From UBA3937 sp050951585 (GTDB lineage Bacteria > Bacillota > Peptococcia > DRI-13 > DTU073), in assembly GCA_050951585.1 (NCBI GenBank), contig JBMNJI010000013.1:36657-100656 (forward strand): 64,000 nt of DNA, read 5' to 3'. Below the pieces are notes generated by a model, which made no database searches, had not been told where the DNA came from, and saw nothing but the letters and a program-made list of their open reading frames with translations. The stretch's first letter is position 1; the number at the start of each line of letters is the position of its first letter. Below are positions 1 to 8,451 of this stretch, in pieces. The translations under genes were made by a program, and so were the position numbers.

Positions 1-3
1 ACA

Positions 4-1725
4 CTACAGGCAAACAAGATGAAAATTAGCCGCCGGATTCATGACCTTGGGCGCAGACGACGGTAAATCATGTTTGGCCGCCGGATAAACCAAGGCCTTT
101 TCTAAGACCTCCTCCAGTTTCTCGACCGGAATGATCTCAATATCCTTGGTCTCCGCAAAAATGGATTGCCAGTTCTCTTCCGGAATAAGTACACGTGCCG
201 CACCGGCCTGGCGCGCCGCATTAACCTTGGCCGCCACACCCCCCACCGGCTTCACATAACCGCGCACCGACAATTCACCGGTCATCGCCACCCGATGATC
301 AATGGGTATTTCCGTAATGGCCGAATAAATGGCCGTGGCAATGGCTACCCCGGCTGAAGGTCCGTCCGTAGGGATTCCCCCGGGGAAGTTGACATGAATA
401 TCATATTTGTGACAATCAACTTTTAAGGTACTGCGCAAAACCGTCAGGACATTCTCAACCGACCCTTTGGCCATGCTTTTGCGGCGCAGGGTGTGCCCGC
501 CCATCCCCTGCATTTCTTCTTCTTCCACAATTCCGGTGATAATAATTTGCCCCGGTTCTTTGCTGACGGGCAAAACCGTCACCTCGATCTCGAGCAGCAT
601 CCCCAGATTTGCCCCATAAACAGCCAGGCCATTCACCACACCCACCTGGGGTTCCGTAAAAATCTTCTTCTCCGGGCGGGGAGTATAATGTCCGCTTTGG
701 ACAACCCACTCCATTTCCGTAGCTGTGATCTCCTGCCGCTGCCCAACAGTATGATTACTATTATTTAATACTATTCCCGCCGCAATCTGGGTGATATTCA
801 CCGCTTCCCGCCCGTTCGTCGCATATTTCTGCAGGACATCCAGGGCCTTCTCGTCAATGGGCAGTCCCAGCTTCCGCGCGGCATTTTCCCCAATGATCCT
901 TATCTCCTCTGGATTAAGACCACGGAAATAGATCTCCACACAGCGGGAGCGAATGGCGGCCGGAATTTCCTGGGGTAAACGGGTCGTCGCACCAATGAGC
1001 CGGAAATCCGCCGGTAAACCGTTTTGAAAAATATCATGAATATAGCTGGGAATATTCGTGTCTTCCGGCGAATAGTAGACACTCTCCAAAATGACCTTGC
1101 GGTCCTCCAGGATCTTCAAAAGCTTATTGATTTGAATCGGATGCAGTTCCCCTATTTCATCAATAAAAAGAACGCCGCCATGGGCTTTAGTTACTGCCCC
1201 TGGTTTCGGCTGAGGAATACCGGCCATCCCCATGGCCCCGGCCCCCTGATAAATCGGGTCATGGACTGACCCGATTAAAGGATCGGCAATCCCTCTTTCA
1301 TCAAAACGGGAAGTAGCCCCATCTACTTCAATAAATTTGGCATCTTTTTTAAAAGGCGAAAGCAGATTCTTCTTGGCCTCTTCGAGAACCAGACGGGCGG
1401 CAGCTGTTTTACCCACTCCGGGCGGACCATAGATAATAATATGCTGGGGGTTAGGCCCGCACAAGGCCGCTTGAAGGGCTTTAATGCCCTCTTCCTGCCC
1501 GATAATGTCGGCAAAGCTATGTGGCCTTGTCCGTTCGGACAACGGTTCGCTGAGCCTTATTTCACGCATTCTTTCCAGTTTCTCAATTTCCCTTTTTGAC
1601 TCCCGACCCACAACAGCCTTTGACCCCTGCTGCCCGCGCAAAAGATTTAAGAAATAAAGCCCAATCACGATAATAAAAAAGATTTGAATAATGCTAAAAA
1701 GGTTGCCAAAACCGGATCCTTCCAT
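4..1725 (-). CDS. lonB: LonB, sporulation-type ATP-dependent Lon protease
   Basis: This 573-residue protein has the LonB layout. An N-terminal membrane segment (about residues 10-29) is followed directly by an AAA+ domain with Walker A GPPGVGKT at 100-107, and there is no long Lon N-domain. The C-terminal Lon protease domain contains DGPSAG and a Lys 43 residues later, giving a Ser457/Lys500 dyad with the family's usual spacing. Known LonB proteins are membrane-associated and degrade regulators in the forespore. The gene follows clpX in the same direction after an inserted spore-protein gene, resembling the tig-clpX-lonB order of Bacillus. The stop codon lies at the window edge, so the gene is complete. 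The membrane anchor and lack of an N-domain make LonA unlikely. Confidence 0.93.
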   Translation of the reverse strand: MEGSGFGNLFSIIQIFFIIVIGLYFLNLLRGQQGSKAVVGRESKREIEKLERMREIRLSEPLSERTRPHSFADIIGQEEGIKALQAALCGPNPQHIIIYGPPGVGKTAAARLVLEEAKKNLLSPFKKDAKFIEVDGATSRFDERGIADPLIGSVHDPIYQGAGAMGMAGIPQPKPGAVTKAHGGVLFIDEIGELHPIQINKLLKILEDRKVILESVYYSPEDTNIPSYIHDIFQNGLPADFRLIGATTRLPQEIPAAIRSRCVEIYFRGLNPEEIRIIGENAARKLGLPIDEKALDVLQKYATNGREAVNITQIAAGIVLNNSNHTVGQRQEITATEMEWVVQSGHYTPRPEKKIFTEPQVGVVNGLAVYGANLGMLLEIEVTVLPVSKEPGQIIITGIVEEEEMQGMGGHTLRRKSMAKGSVENVLTVLRSTLKVDCHKYDIHVNFPGGIPTDGPSAGVAIATAIYSAITEIPIDHRVAMTGELSVRGYVKPVGGVAAKVNAARQAGAARVLIPEENWQSIFAETKDIEIIPVEKLEEVLEKALVYPAAKHDLPSSAPKVMNPAANFHLVCL

Positions 1726-1883
1726 GTTTTATGCTCCCCTTCCCCTTAATCTACTAATATAATGACCGATTGGCTGCCTTTTTATCCTTGCTTGCCTCGT
1801 TTTTGCCGCTGGTTTTCCGCAAGAATTTAATTCATTTGGAGACACTAATCCTGAGCCCCAAAAACAGAAGAGGAGGGTTTTTC

Positions 1884-2060
1884 ATGCCGAGACGAAACCA
1901 GATCATGTCCGATGCCCTGAAGATGGAATGTGCCAGAGAACTGGGCTTCTTTCAGCAAGTGCAGTCAGACGGCGACTTTGGTAACGTTTCTTCCCGTAAT
2001 TGCGGCTCCATGGTGCGGAAAGCCATTGAGATTGCGGAAAGAAGTCTCGGGCCTCATTAA
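1884..2060 (+). CDS. Small acid-soluble spore protein, alpha/beta type
   Basis: This 58-residue protein starts at ATG 1884, six bases after a strong AGGAGG. A longer frame opens upstream but has no ribosome site. The sequence carries the two family signatures: an ALKMECARELG-type first helix and a GNVSSRNCGSMVRKAIE-type second block, close to the usual GxxTSRxxGxxxxMVRxMIE. Such proteins coat forespore DNA and protect it from UV and heat. The block is shorter than usual because the GG before the Met-Val is missing, so it is a divergent paralogue. It sits alone between lonB and clpX on the opposite strand. Expression under sigma-G is expected from the family, but I could not identify a clear sigma-G promoter. 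Confidence 0.85.
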   Translation: MPRRNQIMSDALKMECARELGFFQQVQSDGDFGNVSSRNCGSMVRKAIEIAERSLGPH

Positions 2061-2090
2061 CCTGAAGCTCTCCCTCTGACAAAAAGCTCA

Positions 2091-2120
2091 AGAGCCAGGC
2101 AATTAAATTTGCCTGGCTCT
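2091..2120. terminator. Bidirectional hairpin between spore-protein gene and clpX
   Basis: A perfect 12-bp stem (2091-2102 with 2109-2120) and a 6-base loop lie between two convergent genes. On the minus strand the stem is followed shortly by a run of five T, so it fits best as the clpX terminator. It may also stop the spore-protein transcript. Confidence 0.8.
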
Positions 2121-2141
2121 AAATATCCTTTTAAATAACCT

Positions 2142-3404
2142 TTATGCACTTTCTTCTTTCTTTTTCTTCCGTTCACTGGTAGTCACCAGTAACAGCTCTT
2201 CCTTATTGGTGACCGCTTCCCTGGTGACGATGCATTTATGAATATCCGGCCGTGACGGAATCTCATACATCACATTCTTCATCAGGTCTTCAATAATTGT
2301 TCTTAAGCCACGAGCACCCGTATTCCGCTTGACTGCTTCCTCGGCAATGGCCGAAAGCGCCTCCGGCTTGAATTCCAATGTCACATTATCCAGTTCAAAT
2401 AATTTTTGATATTGTTTCACTAAAGCATTTTTCGGCTCGCAAAGAATCGTCACCAGGGCTTTCTCATCCAGCGCATCCAAAGTGACAATAACCGGTAAAC
2501 GCCCCACAAATTCCGGAATCAGGCCATATTTAAGCAAATCTCCGGGCATTATCTGTTTTAAATAATCACCCACTTGCATATTATGGTTCGATAATACGTC
2601 AGCGCCGAACCCCATCACCTTTTTGCCGATACGGTTCTGGATGATTCGATCAATCCCCTGAAAAGCACCCCCGCAGATAAAGAGAATGTTCGTGGTATCC
2701 AACTGAATAAACTCCTGATGGGGATGTTTGCGTCCACCTTGCGGCGGCACACTGGCCACCGTACCTTCTAAGATCTTTAATAACGCCTGCTGGACACCTT
2801 CTCCGGAGACATCACGGGTGATGGAAGGGTTCTCCGATTTCCGGGCAATTTTATCAATCTCATCGATATAGATAATCCCTTTTTCGGCTTTTTCTACATC
2901 ATAATCGGCAGCCTGAATCAGCTTTAATAAAATATTCTCTACATCCTCGCCGACATAACCAGCCTCGGTAAGCGAAGTAGCATCTGCAATCGCAAACGGT
3001 ACATTCAGGATCCGCGCCAGCGTTTGGGCCAGTAATGTTTTCCCGCTACCGGTGGGCCCTAACATAACGATATTACTCTTCTGCAACTCCACATCATCAA
3101 TCCGTGACCCCAGATTAACCCGTTTGTAATGGTTATATACGGCAACGGCCAAGGTCTTTTTCGCATGCTCCTGCCCGACCACATACTGATCAAGGAATGC
3201 CTTAATCTCCGTTGGTTTGGGGAGGTCCCCCAGTTCTAAATCTGTTTCGTCCATCAGTTCTTCTTCGATAATTTCATTGCATAGTTCAATACATTCATCA
3301 CAAATATAGACACCGGGCCCGGCAACTAGCTTTTTAACCTGGTCTTGAATTTTTCCGCAAAAAGAACATTTAAGCTGTCCTTTTTCATCACTGAATTTGT
3401 ACAT
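2142..3404 (-). CDS. clpX: ClpX, ATP-dependent unfoldase subunit of ClpXP
   Basis: This 420-residue protein has all ClpX hallmarks: an N-terminal four-cysteine zinc domain (Cys13, 16, 35, 38), Walker A GPTGSGKT (116-123), pore loop GYVG (149-152), Walker B IIYIDEID (177-184), and a ClpP-docking IGF-type loop that here reads MGFGA. It recognises and unfolds tagged substrates and threads them into ClpP. It lies 15 bp downstream of clpP on the same strand, in the order tig-clpP-clpX, so the three probably form one transcript ending at the hairpin at 2091-2120. Confidence 0.97.
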   Translation of the reverse strand: MYKFSDEKGQLKCSFCGKIQDQVKKLVAGPGVYICDECIELCNEIIEEELMDETDLELGDLPKPTEIKAFLDQYVVGQEHAKKTLAVAVYNHYKRVNLGSRIDDVELQKSNIVMLGPTGSGKTLLAQTLARILNVPFAIADATSLTEAGYVGEDVENILLKLIQAADYDVEKAEKGIIYIDEIDKIARKSENPSITRDVSGEGVQQALLKILEGTVASVPPQGGRKHPHQEFIQLDTTNILFICGGAFQGIDRIIQNRIGKKVMGFGADVLSNHNMQVGDYLKQIMPGDLLKYGLIPEFVGRLPVIVTLDALDEKALVTILCEPKNALVKQYQKLFELDNVTLEFKPEALSAIAEEAVKRNTGARGLRTIIEDLMKNVMYEIPSRPDIHKCIVTREAVTNKEELLLVTTSERKKKKEESA

Positions 3405-3419
3405 GATTTCACCTCTTGC

Positions 3420-4037
3420 CTATTCTTTATTTAGAGGTATTCTTACTAACAGATCATCAATAAGACCGTACTGCTTTGCCTCCTCACTGTCCATAAAGCG
3501 GTCGCGTTCGGTATCTTCACGAATCCGTTCAATCGGTTGCCCCGTATTGGCGGCTAAGATTTTGTTCAGCTTTTCTTTGATATGAATAATCCGTTTGGCA
3601 TGTATTTCAATATCGGTAGCCTGCCCTGTAGCTCCTCCGGAAGGTTGATGAATCATTATTTCCGCGTTAGGCAGGGCAAACCGCTTGCCTTTCGCTCCTG
3701 CCGCCAGCAAAAATGCCCCCATTGAAGCGGCTAAACCGACGCAAATAGTTGACACATCAGCCCTGATGTACTGCATTGTATCGTAAATGGCCATTCCGGC
3801 AGTAATGGAGCCCCCGGGACTATTAATATATAAGGAGATATCCTTATCCGGATCTTCGGCATATAAAAACAACATTTGAGCAATAACGAGATTAGCGACG
3901 TAATCATCAATCGCCGTACCTAAAAAGATAATACGATCTTTCAGTAAGCGGGAATAGATATCATAAGCTCTTTCCCCGCGATTAGTCTGCTCCACGACCA
4001 TTGGAACAAGTGTATTCATCATAATATCTTTATTCAT
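3420..4037 (-). CDS. clpP: ClpP, serine peptidase subunit of Clp protease
   Basis: This 205-residue protein has the ClpP catalytic triad with correct spacing: Ser105 in GLAASMGAF, His130 in MIHQP, and Asp179 in the ERDRF segment. It forms the tetradecameric proteolytic chamber used by ClpX. The start at 4037 is preceded by a GGGGG-type ribosome site, which favours it over the internal Met7. The length fits a typical ClpP with a short propeptide. It lies 35 bp downstream of tig and 15 bp upstream of clpX. No CtsR-type heptad repeat was seen near the operon. Confidence 0.97.
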   Translation of the reverse strand: MNKDIMMNTLVPMVVEQTNRGERAYDIYSRLLKDRIIFLGTAIDDYVANLVIAQMLFLYAEDPDKDISLYINSPGGSITAGMAIYDTMQYIRADVSTICVGLAASMGAFLLAAGAKGKRFALPNAEIMIHQPSGGATGQATDIEIHAKRIIHIKEKLNKILAANTGQPIERIREDTERDRFMDSEEAKQYGLIDDLLVRIPLNKE

Positions 4038-4072
4038 CGTACGTTACCCCCTCTAAAACGATCTCCGCTCAG

Positions 4073-5500
4073 TTATTTGTTTTCTTTAACCGTCTTTGCT
4101 TTAGTCCCTTGTCCTTTTCCTTGCTCCTTTTTTGTATCCTTTGTTTGTTTCTCTTCTTTCGTTTGTTTTGTTTCTTTGGTTTTGACCGGTTCTGCTTTCG
4201 CCGGCACTACTTTGGCCTGAGCGATAATAAAATCAACTGCTTTATCCAACATCATCCCATATTCGAGACCAGAAAGCTGTCCTTGCTTTTCCAGAACCTC
4301 ACGGATTTTGGCCGGTTCTTGCTTATATTGCTCAGCCATCTTCTTGATTTGTTCAGTCAGATCCTCTTCGGTGACCTTAATTTCTTCAGCTTTAGCTATT
4401 GCCTCCAGCACAAGATCAGCCTTAACGGATGATTGAGCTTCTCCTTGATAATATGCCTTGATATCGTCAATTTTAGTATTGGACATACTTAAATATTTTT
4501 CCAAAGTTATCCCCTGCTGCGCCAGTTGATACGCAAAGTCATTAATCATCTGATTGACGCGGCTATCAAGCATGGCTTGAGGAATTTCCACCTCAGCATT
4601 CTCCGTAGCCTTCTTAACTGCGGCACTCCTTAACTCATATTCGGCCTTCTTTTCGGCTGCTTCTTTAAGTTTATTCTCTATATCCTGCCTTAATTCCTGC
4701 AAGCTTGCAAATTCGGATACGTCTTTGGCAAATTCATCATCCAGCGGCGCATACTCTTTCCGTTTAATTTCCTTTACCGCCACCGAAAAAACAGCTTCTT
4801 TACCGGCAAGATTTTCAGCCTGATAATTGGCAGGGAAAGTAACCGTTATATCCTTTTCCTCTCCCGTTTTCACACCAACTAGTTGCTCTTCAAAACCCGG
4901 GATAAAAGTATGTGAACCTAATTCAAGAGGATAGTTTTCCCCTTTACCACCTTCAAAAGGCACACCATCAAGTTTTCCCTCAAAATCAATGGTGACGGTG
5001 TCCCCTTCCTGAGCCACATCATCGCCCTCTACCACAATCAGCTTCGCATACCGTTGCCGCATTTTTTCAATCTCGGCATCAATATCCGCATCAGAAAGCT
5101 CGGTTGACACTTTTTCCAGGGTCAACCCTTTATATTCTCCTAAGGTTACTTCAGGTTTAATCTCAAAAGTAGCTTTAAAAATAACCGGCTGCCCGATCGT
5201 GGCTTCCACAACATCATATTCCGGATTGCTTACAGCTGTATACTCGTCTTTCGCCGCCTCCAGAGCCTCCTGATACGCCTTCGGAACCGCATCCTGCAAA
5301 GCGTCTTCCAATAATATTTCTTTACCATACATCCTTTCAAGGATATGGCGAGGCGCTTTCCCCTTTCTGAAACCGGGAACATTTACTTTTTTCACTACAA
5401 TTTTATAAGCTCTGGCCAAAGACTCCTCAAACTGCTCCGATGGGATTTCAATCGTTAATTGGACCTTACTTTTGCTCAATTTTTCAGTGGTAACCTTCAT
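4073..5500 (-). CDS. tig: Trigger factor, ribosome-associated chaperone
   Basis: The 475-residue product has the ribosome-docking signature GFRKGKAP at 43-50, a central FKBP-type peptidyl-prolyl isomerase domain (about 155-245), and a helical C-terminal chaperone domain. It binds nascent chains at the ribosome exit. The last 40 residues or so are an unusual Lys/Thr/Glu/Gln-rich tail beyond the usual family length, probably disordered. The start has an AGGAGG ribosome site. It is the first gene of the tig-clpP-clpX unit. The upstream DNA is extremely AT-rich with iterated TATAAT-containing units. Confidence 0.96.
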   Translation of the reverse strand: MKVTTEKLSKSKVQLTIEIPSEQFEESLARAYKIVVKKVNVPGFRKGKAPRHILERMYGKEILLEDALQDAVPKAYQEALEAAKDEYTAVSNPEYDVVEATIGQPVIFKATFEIKPEVTLGEYKGLTLEKVSTELSDADIDAEIEKMRQRYAKLIVVEGDDVAQEGDTVTIDFEGKLDGVPFEGGKGENYPLELGSHTFIPGFEEQLVGVKTGEEKDITVTFPANYQAENLAGKEAVFSVAVKEIKRKEYAPLDDEFAKDVSEFASLQELRQDIENKLKEAAEKKAEYELRSAAVKKATENAEVEIPQAMLDSRVNQMINDFAYQLAQQGITLEKYLSMSNTKIDDIKAYYQGEAQSSVKADLVLEAIAKAEEIKVTEEDLTEQIKKMAEQYKQEPAKIREVLEKQGQLSGLEYGMMLDKAVDFIIAQAKVVPAKAEPVKTKETKQTKEEKQTKDTKKEQGKGQGTKAKTVKENK

Positions 5501-5554
5501 GAAAACTTCTCCTCCTATACGATATTAAACAATATAAAAAAGGGTGCTAACCTC

Positions 5555-5610
5555 ATTATAACCATAATTATAACCATAATTATAACATAATCATAATTAT
5601 AATATATATA
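5555..5610. repeat. AT-rich 12-bp direct repeats upstream of tig
   Basis: Almost pure A/T sequence with about three copies of a 12-base unit that reads GGTTATAATTAT on the minus strand, followed by TA alternation. Each unit contains TATAAT, so several overlapping -10 elements for tig are possible. It also separates the tig promoter region from the tRNA operon terminator. Confidence 0.6.
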
Positions 5611-5652
5611 AAAAAGGCTAGCGTTACTAGTTCATACTAGTTCAAACTAGCC
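5604..5652 (-). terminator. Rho-independent terminator of tRNA operon
   Basis: On the minus strand a GGCTAG stem (5652-5647) pairs with CTAGCC (5621-5616) and is followed directly by a run of T. It lies 13 bp after the last tRNA (Gly), at the position expected for the end of the tRNA operon. Confidence 0.75.
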
Positions 5653-5664
5653 GTGTATACAAAT

Positions 5665-5739
5665 TGGAGCGGAAGACGGGATTCGAACCCGCGACCCTCG
5701 CCTTGGCAAGGCGATGCTCTACCACTGAGCCACTTCCGC
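5665..5739 (-). tRNA. tRNA-Gly(GCC)
   Basis: The minus strand folds as a complete cloverleaf. The acceptor stem GCGGAAG pairs with CTTCCGC, the anticodon loop is TTGCCAA with anticodon GCC, and the T-arm contains GGTTCGAATCC. The discriminator is T and CCA is encoded (5665-5667). It is the last gene of the seven-tRNA operon. Confidence 0.96.
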
Positions 5740-5772
5740 TTAATACCGAATTCATAAATGTTTGCTTTGTGC

Positions 5773-5855
<83 letters not shown>

Positions 5856-5905
5856 AGGCATTTACAGGCACTCTAAGTTGGGAGACAATTTTTAATTAAT
5901 CATCA

Positions 5906-5981
5906 TGGTGGGCCATCAGGGGCTCGAACCCTGGACACCCTGATTAAGAGTCAGGTGCTCTACCAACTGAGCTAATGGCCC
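5906..5981 (-). tRNA. tRNA-Lys(CTT)
   Basis: A 76-nt cloverleaf with acceptor GGGCCAT, anticodon loop CTCTTAA (anticodon CTT), T-arm GGGTTCGAGCCC and encoded CCA. It is nearly identical in the D and anticodon arms to the neighbouring tRNA-Lys(TTT), which suggests duplication followed by anticodon divergence. Confidence 0.95.
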
Positions 5982-6022
5982 ATGATATCTTATAAATGAT
6001 ACACCGATAAGGAAATATACAT

Positions 6023-6098
6023 TGGTGAGCCATCCGCGACTCGAACGCGGGACACCCTGATTAAAAGTCAGGTGCTCTACCGACTGAGCTAATGGCTC
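6023..6098 (-). tRNA. tRNA-Lys(TTT)
   Basis: A 76-nt cloverleaf with acceptor GAGCCAT, anticodon loop CTTTTAA (anticodon TTT) and encoded CCA. The T-stem differs from the adjacent tRNA-Lys(CTT) but the changes are compensatory, so it looks functional. Confidence 0.95.
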
Positions 6099-6138
6099 AT
6101 ATTAAATGATGCATCAAGTAAGAGATGCGATGGAAAAA

Positions 6139-6213
6139 TGGCTAGGGCGGCAGGATTCGAACCTGCGAATGACGGAGTCAGAGTCCGTTGCCTTACCGCT
6201 TGGCGACGCCCCA
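6139..6213 (-). tRNA. tRNA-Gln(CTG)
   Basis: A 75-nt cloverleaf beginning TGGGGCG, typical of bacterial tRNA-Gln, with anticodon loop CTCTGAC (anticodon CTG), discriminator G and encoded CCA. A Gln tRNA with anticodon TTG, needed for CAA, must lie elsewhere. Confidence 0.94.
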
Positions 6214-6249
6214 ATGTATACTAAATATTCCTTCAGCTGCATATTATCA

Positions 6250-6326
6250 TGGGGTGGCTGATGGGACTTGAACCCACGAGTGCCGGAGCCACAATCCGGT
6301 GCGTTAACCACTTCGCCACAGCCACC
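6250..6326 (-). tRNA. tRNA-His(GTG)
   Basis: The anticodon loop carries GTG. The extra 5' G(-1) facing discriminator C73 that marks tRNA-His is encoded: the acceptor reads GGTGGCTG against CAGCCACC. CCA is encoded at 6250-6252. Confidence 0.95.
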
Positions 6327-6342
6327 ATAGCTACAGACATAA

Positions 6343-6419
6343 TGGCGTGCCCACAGGGATTCGAACCCCGGACACACGGCTTAGAAGGCCGTTGCTCTAT
6401 CCTGCTGAGCTATGGGCAC
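6343..6419 (-). tRNA. tRNA-Arg(TCT)
   Basis: A 77-nt cloverleaf with acceptor GTGCCCA/TGGGCAC, anticodon loop CTTCTAA (anticodon TCT), discriminator G and encoded CCA. It is the first tRNA of the operon, starting about 28 bp downstream of the -10 box at 6447-6452. Confidence 0.95.
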
Positions 6420-6446
6420 GTATTATGGAATACCGCAGCAAATGTT

Positions 6447-6475
6447 ATCTTAACAAAAAAATCAGCCTCTGTCAA
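6447..6475 (-). promoter_or_regulatory. Promoter of the seven-tRNA operon
   Basis: On the minus strand TTGACA (6475-6470), a 17-bp spacer and TAAGAT (6452-6447) form a near-consensus sigma-A promoter just before tRNA-Arg. Its -35 half lies inside the last codons of the upstream phosphodiesterase gene, so the tRNAs can be transcribed independently of that gene. Confidence 0.85.
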
Positions 6476-6941
6476 TATTTTTAAACTGGGAAATAAAGAG
6501 ATTGTGTCGATATTCCATGATGATTCCCGCACAATGGCCTTCGCCCCTGGGCCATACGATGCTTCCCGGATTCAAAAAAACAATCTGTTGATAAGATTCA
6601 ATCAGCTGTTGATGGGTATGTCCGAAGATACAATAATCAACGCCTAACTCCTCGGCCCGATAGGCCAAGGTCTGCAAACCATATTTTACACCATAACGAT
6701 GTCCGTGTGTCAAGAAAAACTTTTTCCCTTTAACAGTGAAGCAGAGCTCTTCATCCCGATCCTCATAATCACAGTTGCCTTTCACCGTAAAGACCGGGAT
6801 CCCGGTCTTTTGCTCCAATAACACGCCGTCTTGCCAATGGTCTCCCGTATGAATAAATAACTCCACGCCCTGAAAGGCCTCGATAATCTTTTTTAAAGCT
6901 GCCTGCGAACCATGTGTATCGCCCACAATCCCAATCTTCAT
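6462..6941 (-). CDS. YfcE/MJ0936-family metallophosphoesterase
   Basis: This 159-residue single-domain protein carries the complete set of calcineurin-like metal-binding motifs in order: GDTHGS, HTGDH, GNCD, THGHRYG and GHTHQ. Relatives are Mn-dependent phosphodiesterases active on model phosphodiesters; the natural substrate is usually unknown. It lies 21 bp after rdgB in the run rph-rdgB-this gene, an arrangement common in Bacillota. Its 3' end overlaps the tRNA operon promoter. Confidence 0.9.
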   Translation of the reverse strand: MKIGIVGDTHGSQAALKKIIEAFQGVELFIHTGDHWQDGVLLEQKTGIPVFTVKGNCDYEDRDEELCFTVKGKKFFLTHGHRYGVKYGLQTLAYRAEELGVDYCIFGHTHQQLIESYQQIVFLNPGSIVWPRGEGHCAGIIMEYRHNLFISQFKNIDRG

Positions 6942-6962
6942 TGCTCTTCTTTTTCTCCGTTA

Positions 6963-7574
6963 TTATCTTGCTCTTGCTGCTGTTTCTAAATATTGACGCA
7001 AAAAAGGCAACATCTCCCTCAGCGCTTTGCCCCGATGACTAATTTGATTTTTTTCGGTCGGACTGAGTTCAGCCATCGTTTTTCCGAAGGACGGCAGATA
7101 AAAAAGCGGATCATACCCGAACCCGCCGCTTCCCCGCGGTTCCTCCAGAATAAACCCTTCACAATAACCTTCGGAGACCTTGAGCAAACCATCGGCGGTG
7201 ATAAAAGCAAGCGCACTGACAAATCGGGCAGTTCTCTGCTGGAGCGGGACCCCTTTCAAGAGCGCCAGTAATTTACGGTTGTTTTTCTCGTCACTGTAAG
7301 GTTCACCCGCAAAACGCGCTGAATAAACACCCGGCTGTCCGCCTAACGCGTCAACTGATAAACCGGAATCATCGGCCAGTGTAGGCAAAAGCGTATAATG
7401 GGCCACCGTTTGCGCCTTTAAGACGGCATTCTCCCGAAATGTTTGGCCCGTTTCTTCTATCTCCGGTATTTCGCTAAAGCTGTCCAGGGTGAGAAAATCC
7501 ACGGCTAAATCCCCTAACAGTTGTTGCAATTCCGCCGCTTTGCCCCTATTGCGCGTCGCCATGACAATCTGCAT
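6963..7574 (-). CDS. rdgB: RdgB/HAM1 family XTP/dITP pyrophosphatase
   Basis: This enzyme removes non-canonical purine nucleotides (XTP, dITP, ITP) by hydrolysing them to the monophosphate. The sequence begins MQIVMATRNRGKAAEL, the typical N-terminal SxNxxK-like nucleotide site, and continues with LADDSGL and a GSGGFGYDPLF motif. I place the start at 7574 (203 residues), where an AGAGG ribosome site has good spacing; a start at 7616 would add 14 residues without family similarity. The gene overlaps the end of rph by 29 bp, which suggests translational coupling. Confidence 0.93.
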   Translation of the reverse strand: MQIVMATRNRGKAAELQQLLGDLAVDFLTLDSFSEIPEIEETGQTFRENAVLKAQTVAHYTLLPTLADDSGLSVDALGGQPGVYSARFAGEPYSDEKNNRKLLALLKGVPLQQRTARFVSALAFITADGLLKVSEGYCEGFILEEPRGSGGFGYDPLFYLPSFGKTMAELSPTEKNQISHRGKALREMLPFLRQYLETAARAR

Positions 7575-8304
7575 GAAAATCATCCTCTTTCCCCAGCGCT
7601 GCCTTTTGCATGGCAATCAGTTCGCTGACCCCTTTTTCGGCCAGCGCTAAAAATTGCTGCAACTCTGCCTGATTAAACGGGGAGCCCTCGGCAGTGCCCT
7701 GAATCTCCACAAAATTCCCTTGCCCCGTCATCACCACATTCATATCGACAATTGCCCGGGAATCTTCCTCATAGGACAGATCCAGCAAGAGGCCTTCCTC
7801 AATCTTTCCTACGCTGACTGCGGCCAGCCAATCCCGGATAGGCAGGCTTTCCAATGCTCCTGCGTCAACCAGTCTTTGCAAAGCGAGCACCAACGCAACG
7901 AAAGAACCGGTAATCGAAGCAGTCCGCGTTCCGCCGTCTGCCTGAATCACGTCGCAATCAAGCATGACCGTACGCTCACCCAGCTTTTCCAGATCGACAA
8001 TCGCTCTTAAAGAGCGGCCAATCAGACGCTGGATCTCGTTAGTCCGCCCGCTGATCTTTCCCCGGGTTGCTTCCCGCTGATTCCGAATTTGGGTCGCCCT
8101 CGGCAACATGGCATATTCGGCGGTAACCCACCCTTTATTCTGTCCTTTCAAAAAAGGAGGCACCTTATCTTCAACTGTGGCATTGCAGATTACTTTAGTC
8201 TCTCCCATTTCCACCAGGACCGACCCTTCGGGATATTTAAGATATCCCGGGGTGATCTTTACCGCTCTTAATTCGTTTTCTTTACGTCCATCGGCTCTAA
8301 CCAA
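7546..8304 (-). CDS. rph: RNase PH
   Basis: This 252-residue protein is a phosphorolytic 3'-5' exoribonuclease that trims tRNA 3' ends. It starts with the characteristic RADGR and contains ETKVICNATV, GWVTAEYAMLPRAT, a Gly/Arg-rich GKISGRTNEIQRLIGRSLRA segment and the DCDVIQADGGTRTASITG phosphate-binding region. It leads the rph-rdgB-phosphodiesterase unit. The nearby tRNA operon makes a functional grouping attractive, although every tRNA here already encodes CCA. Confidence 0.96.
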   Translation of the reverse strand: MVRADGRKENELRAVKITPGYLKYPEGSVLVEMGETKVICNATVEDKVPPFLKGQNKGWVTAEYAMLPRATQIRNQREATRGKISGRTNEIQRLIGRSLRAIVDLEKLGERTVMLDCDVIQADGGTRTASITGSFVALVLALQRLVDAGALESLPIRDWLAAVSVGKIEEGLLLDLSYEEDSRAIVDMNVVMTGQGNFVEIQGTAEGSPFNQAELQQFLALAEKGVSELIAMQKAALGKEDDFHADCHGDAQ

Positions 8305-8451
8305 TTTCTACCCTTCCTCTCTCCCTGCGCAAGTTCACTAAGATAATTCGCTAATTAATCCACCAAGACCAAGCACTTTTACCTTTCCCCAGTCTCGGCA
8401 TAGAAATACCTTCATAGAATACCATCCCGCACTATTTACCTTGCCTGGCTT

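Noticed and set aside
4109..4432. Hydrophobic Phe/Leu-rich frame opposite tig
   Set aside because: It is antisense to the Lys-rich tail of trigger factor; composition explains it.
5520..5560. CIRCE heat-shock element before tig (GTTAGCACCC-like half)
   Set aside because: Only one half-site is visible; no inverted partner at 9-bp spacing.
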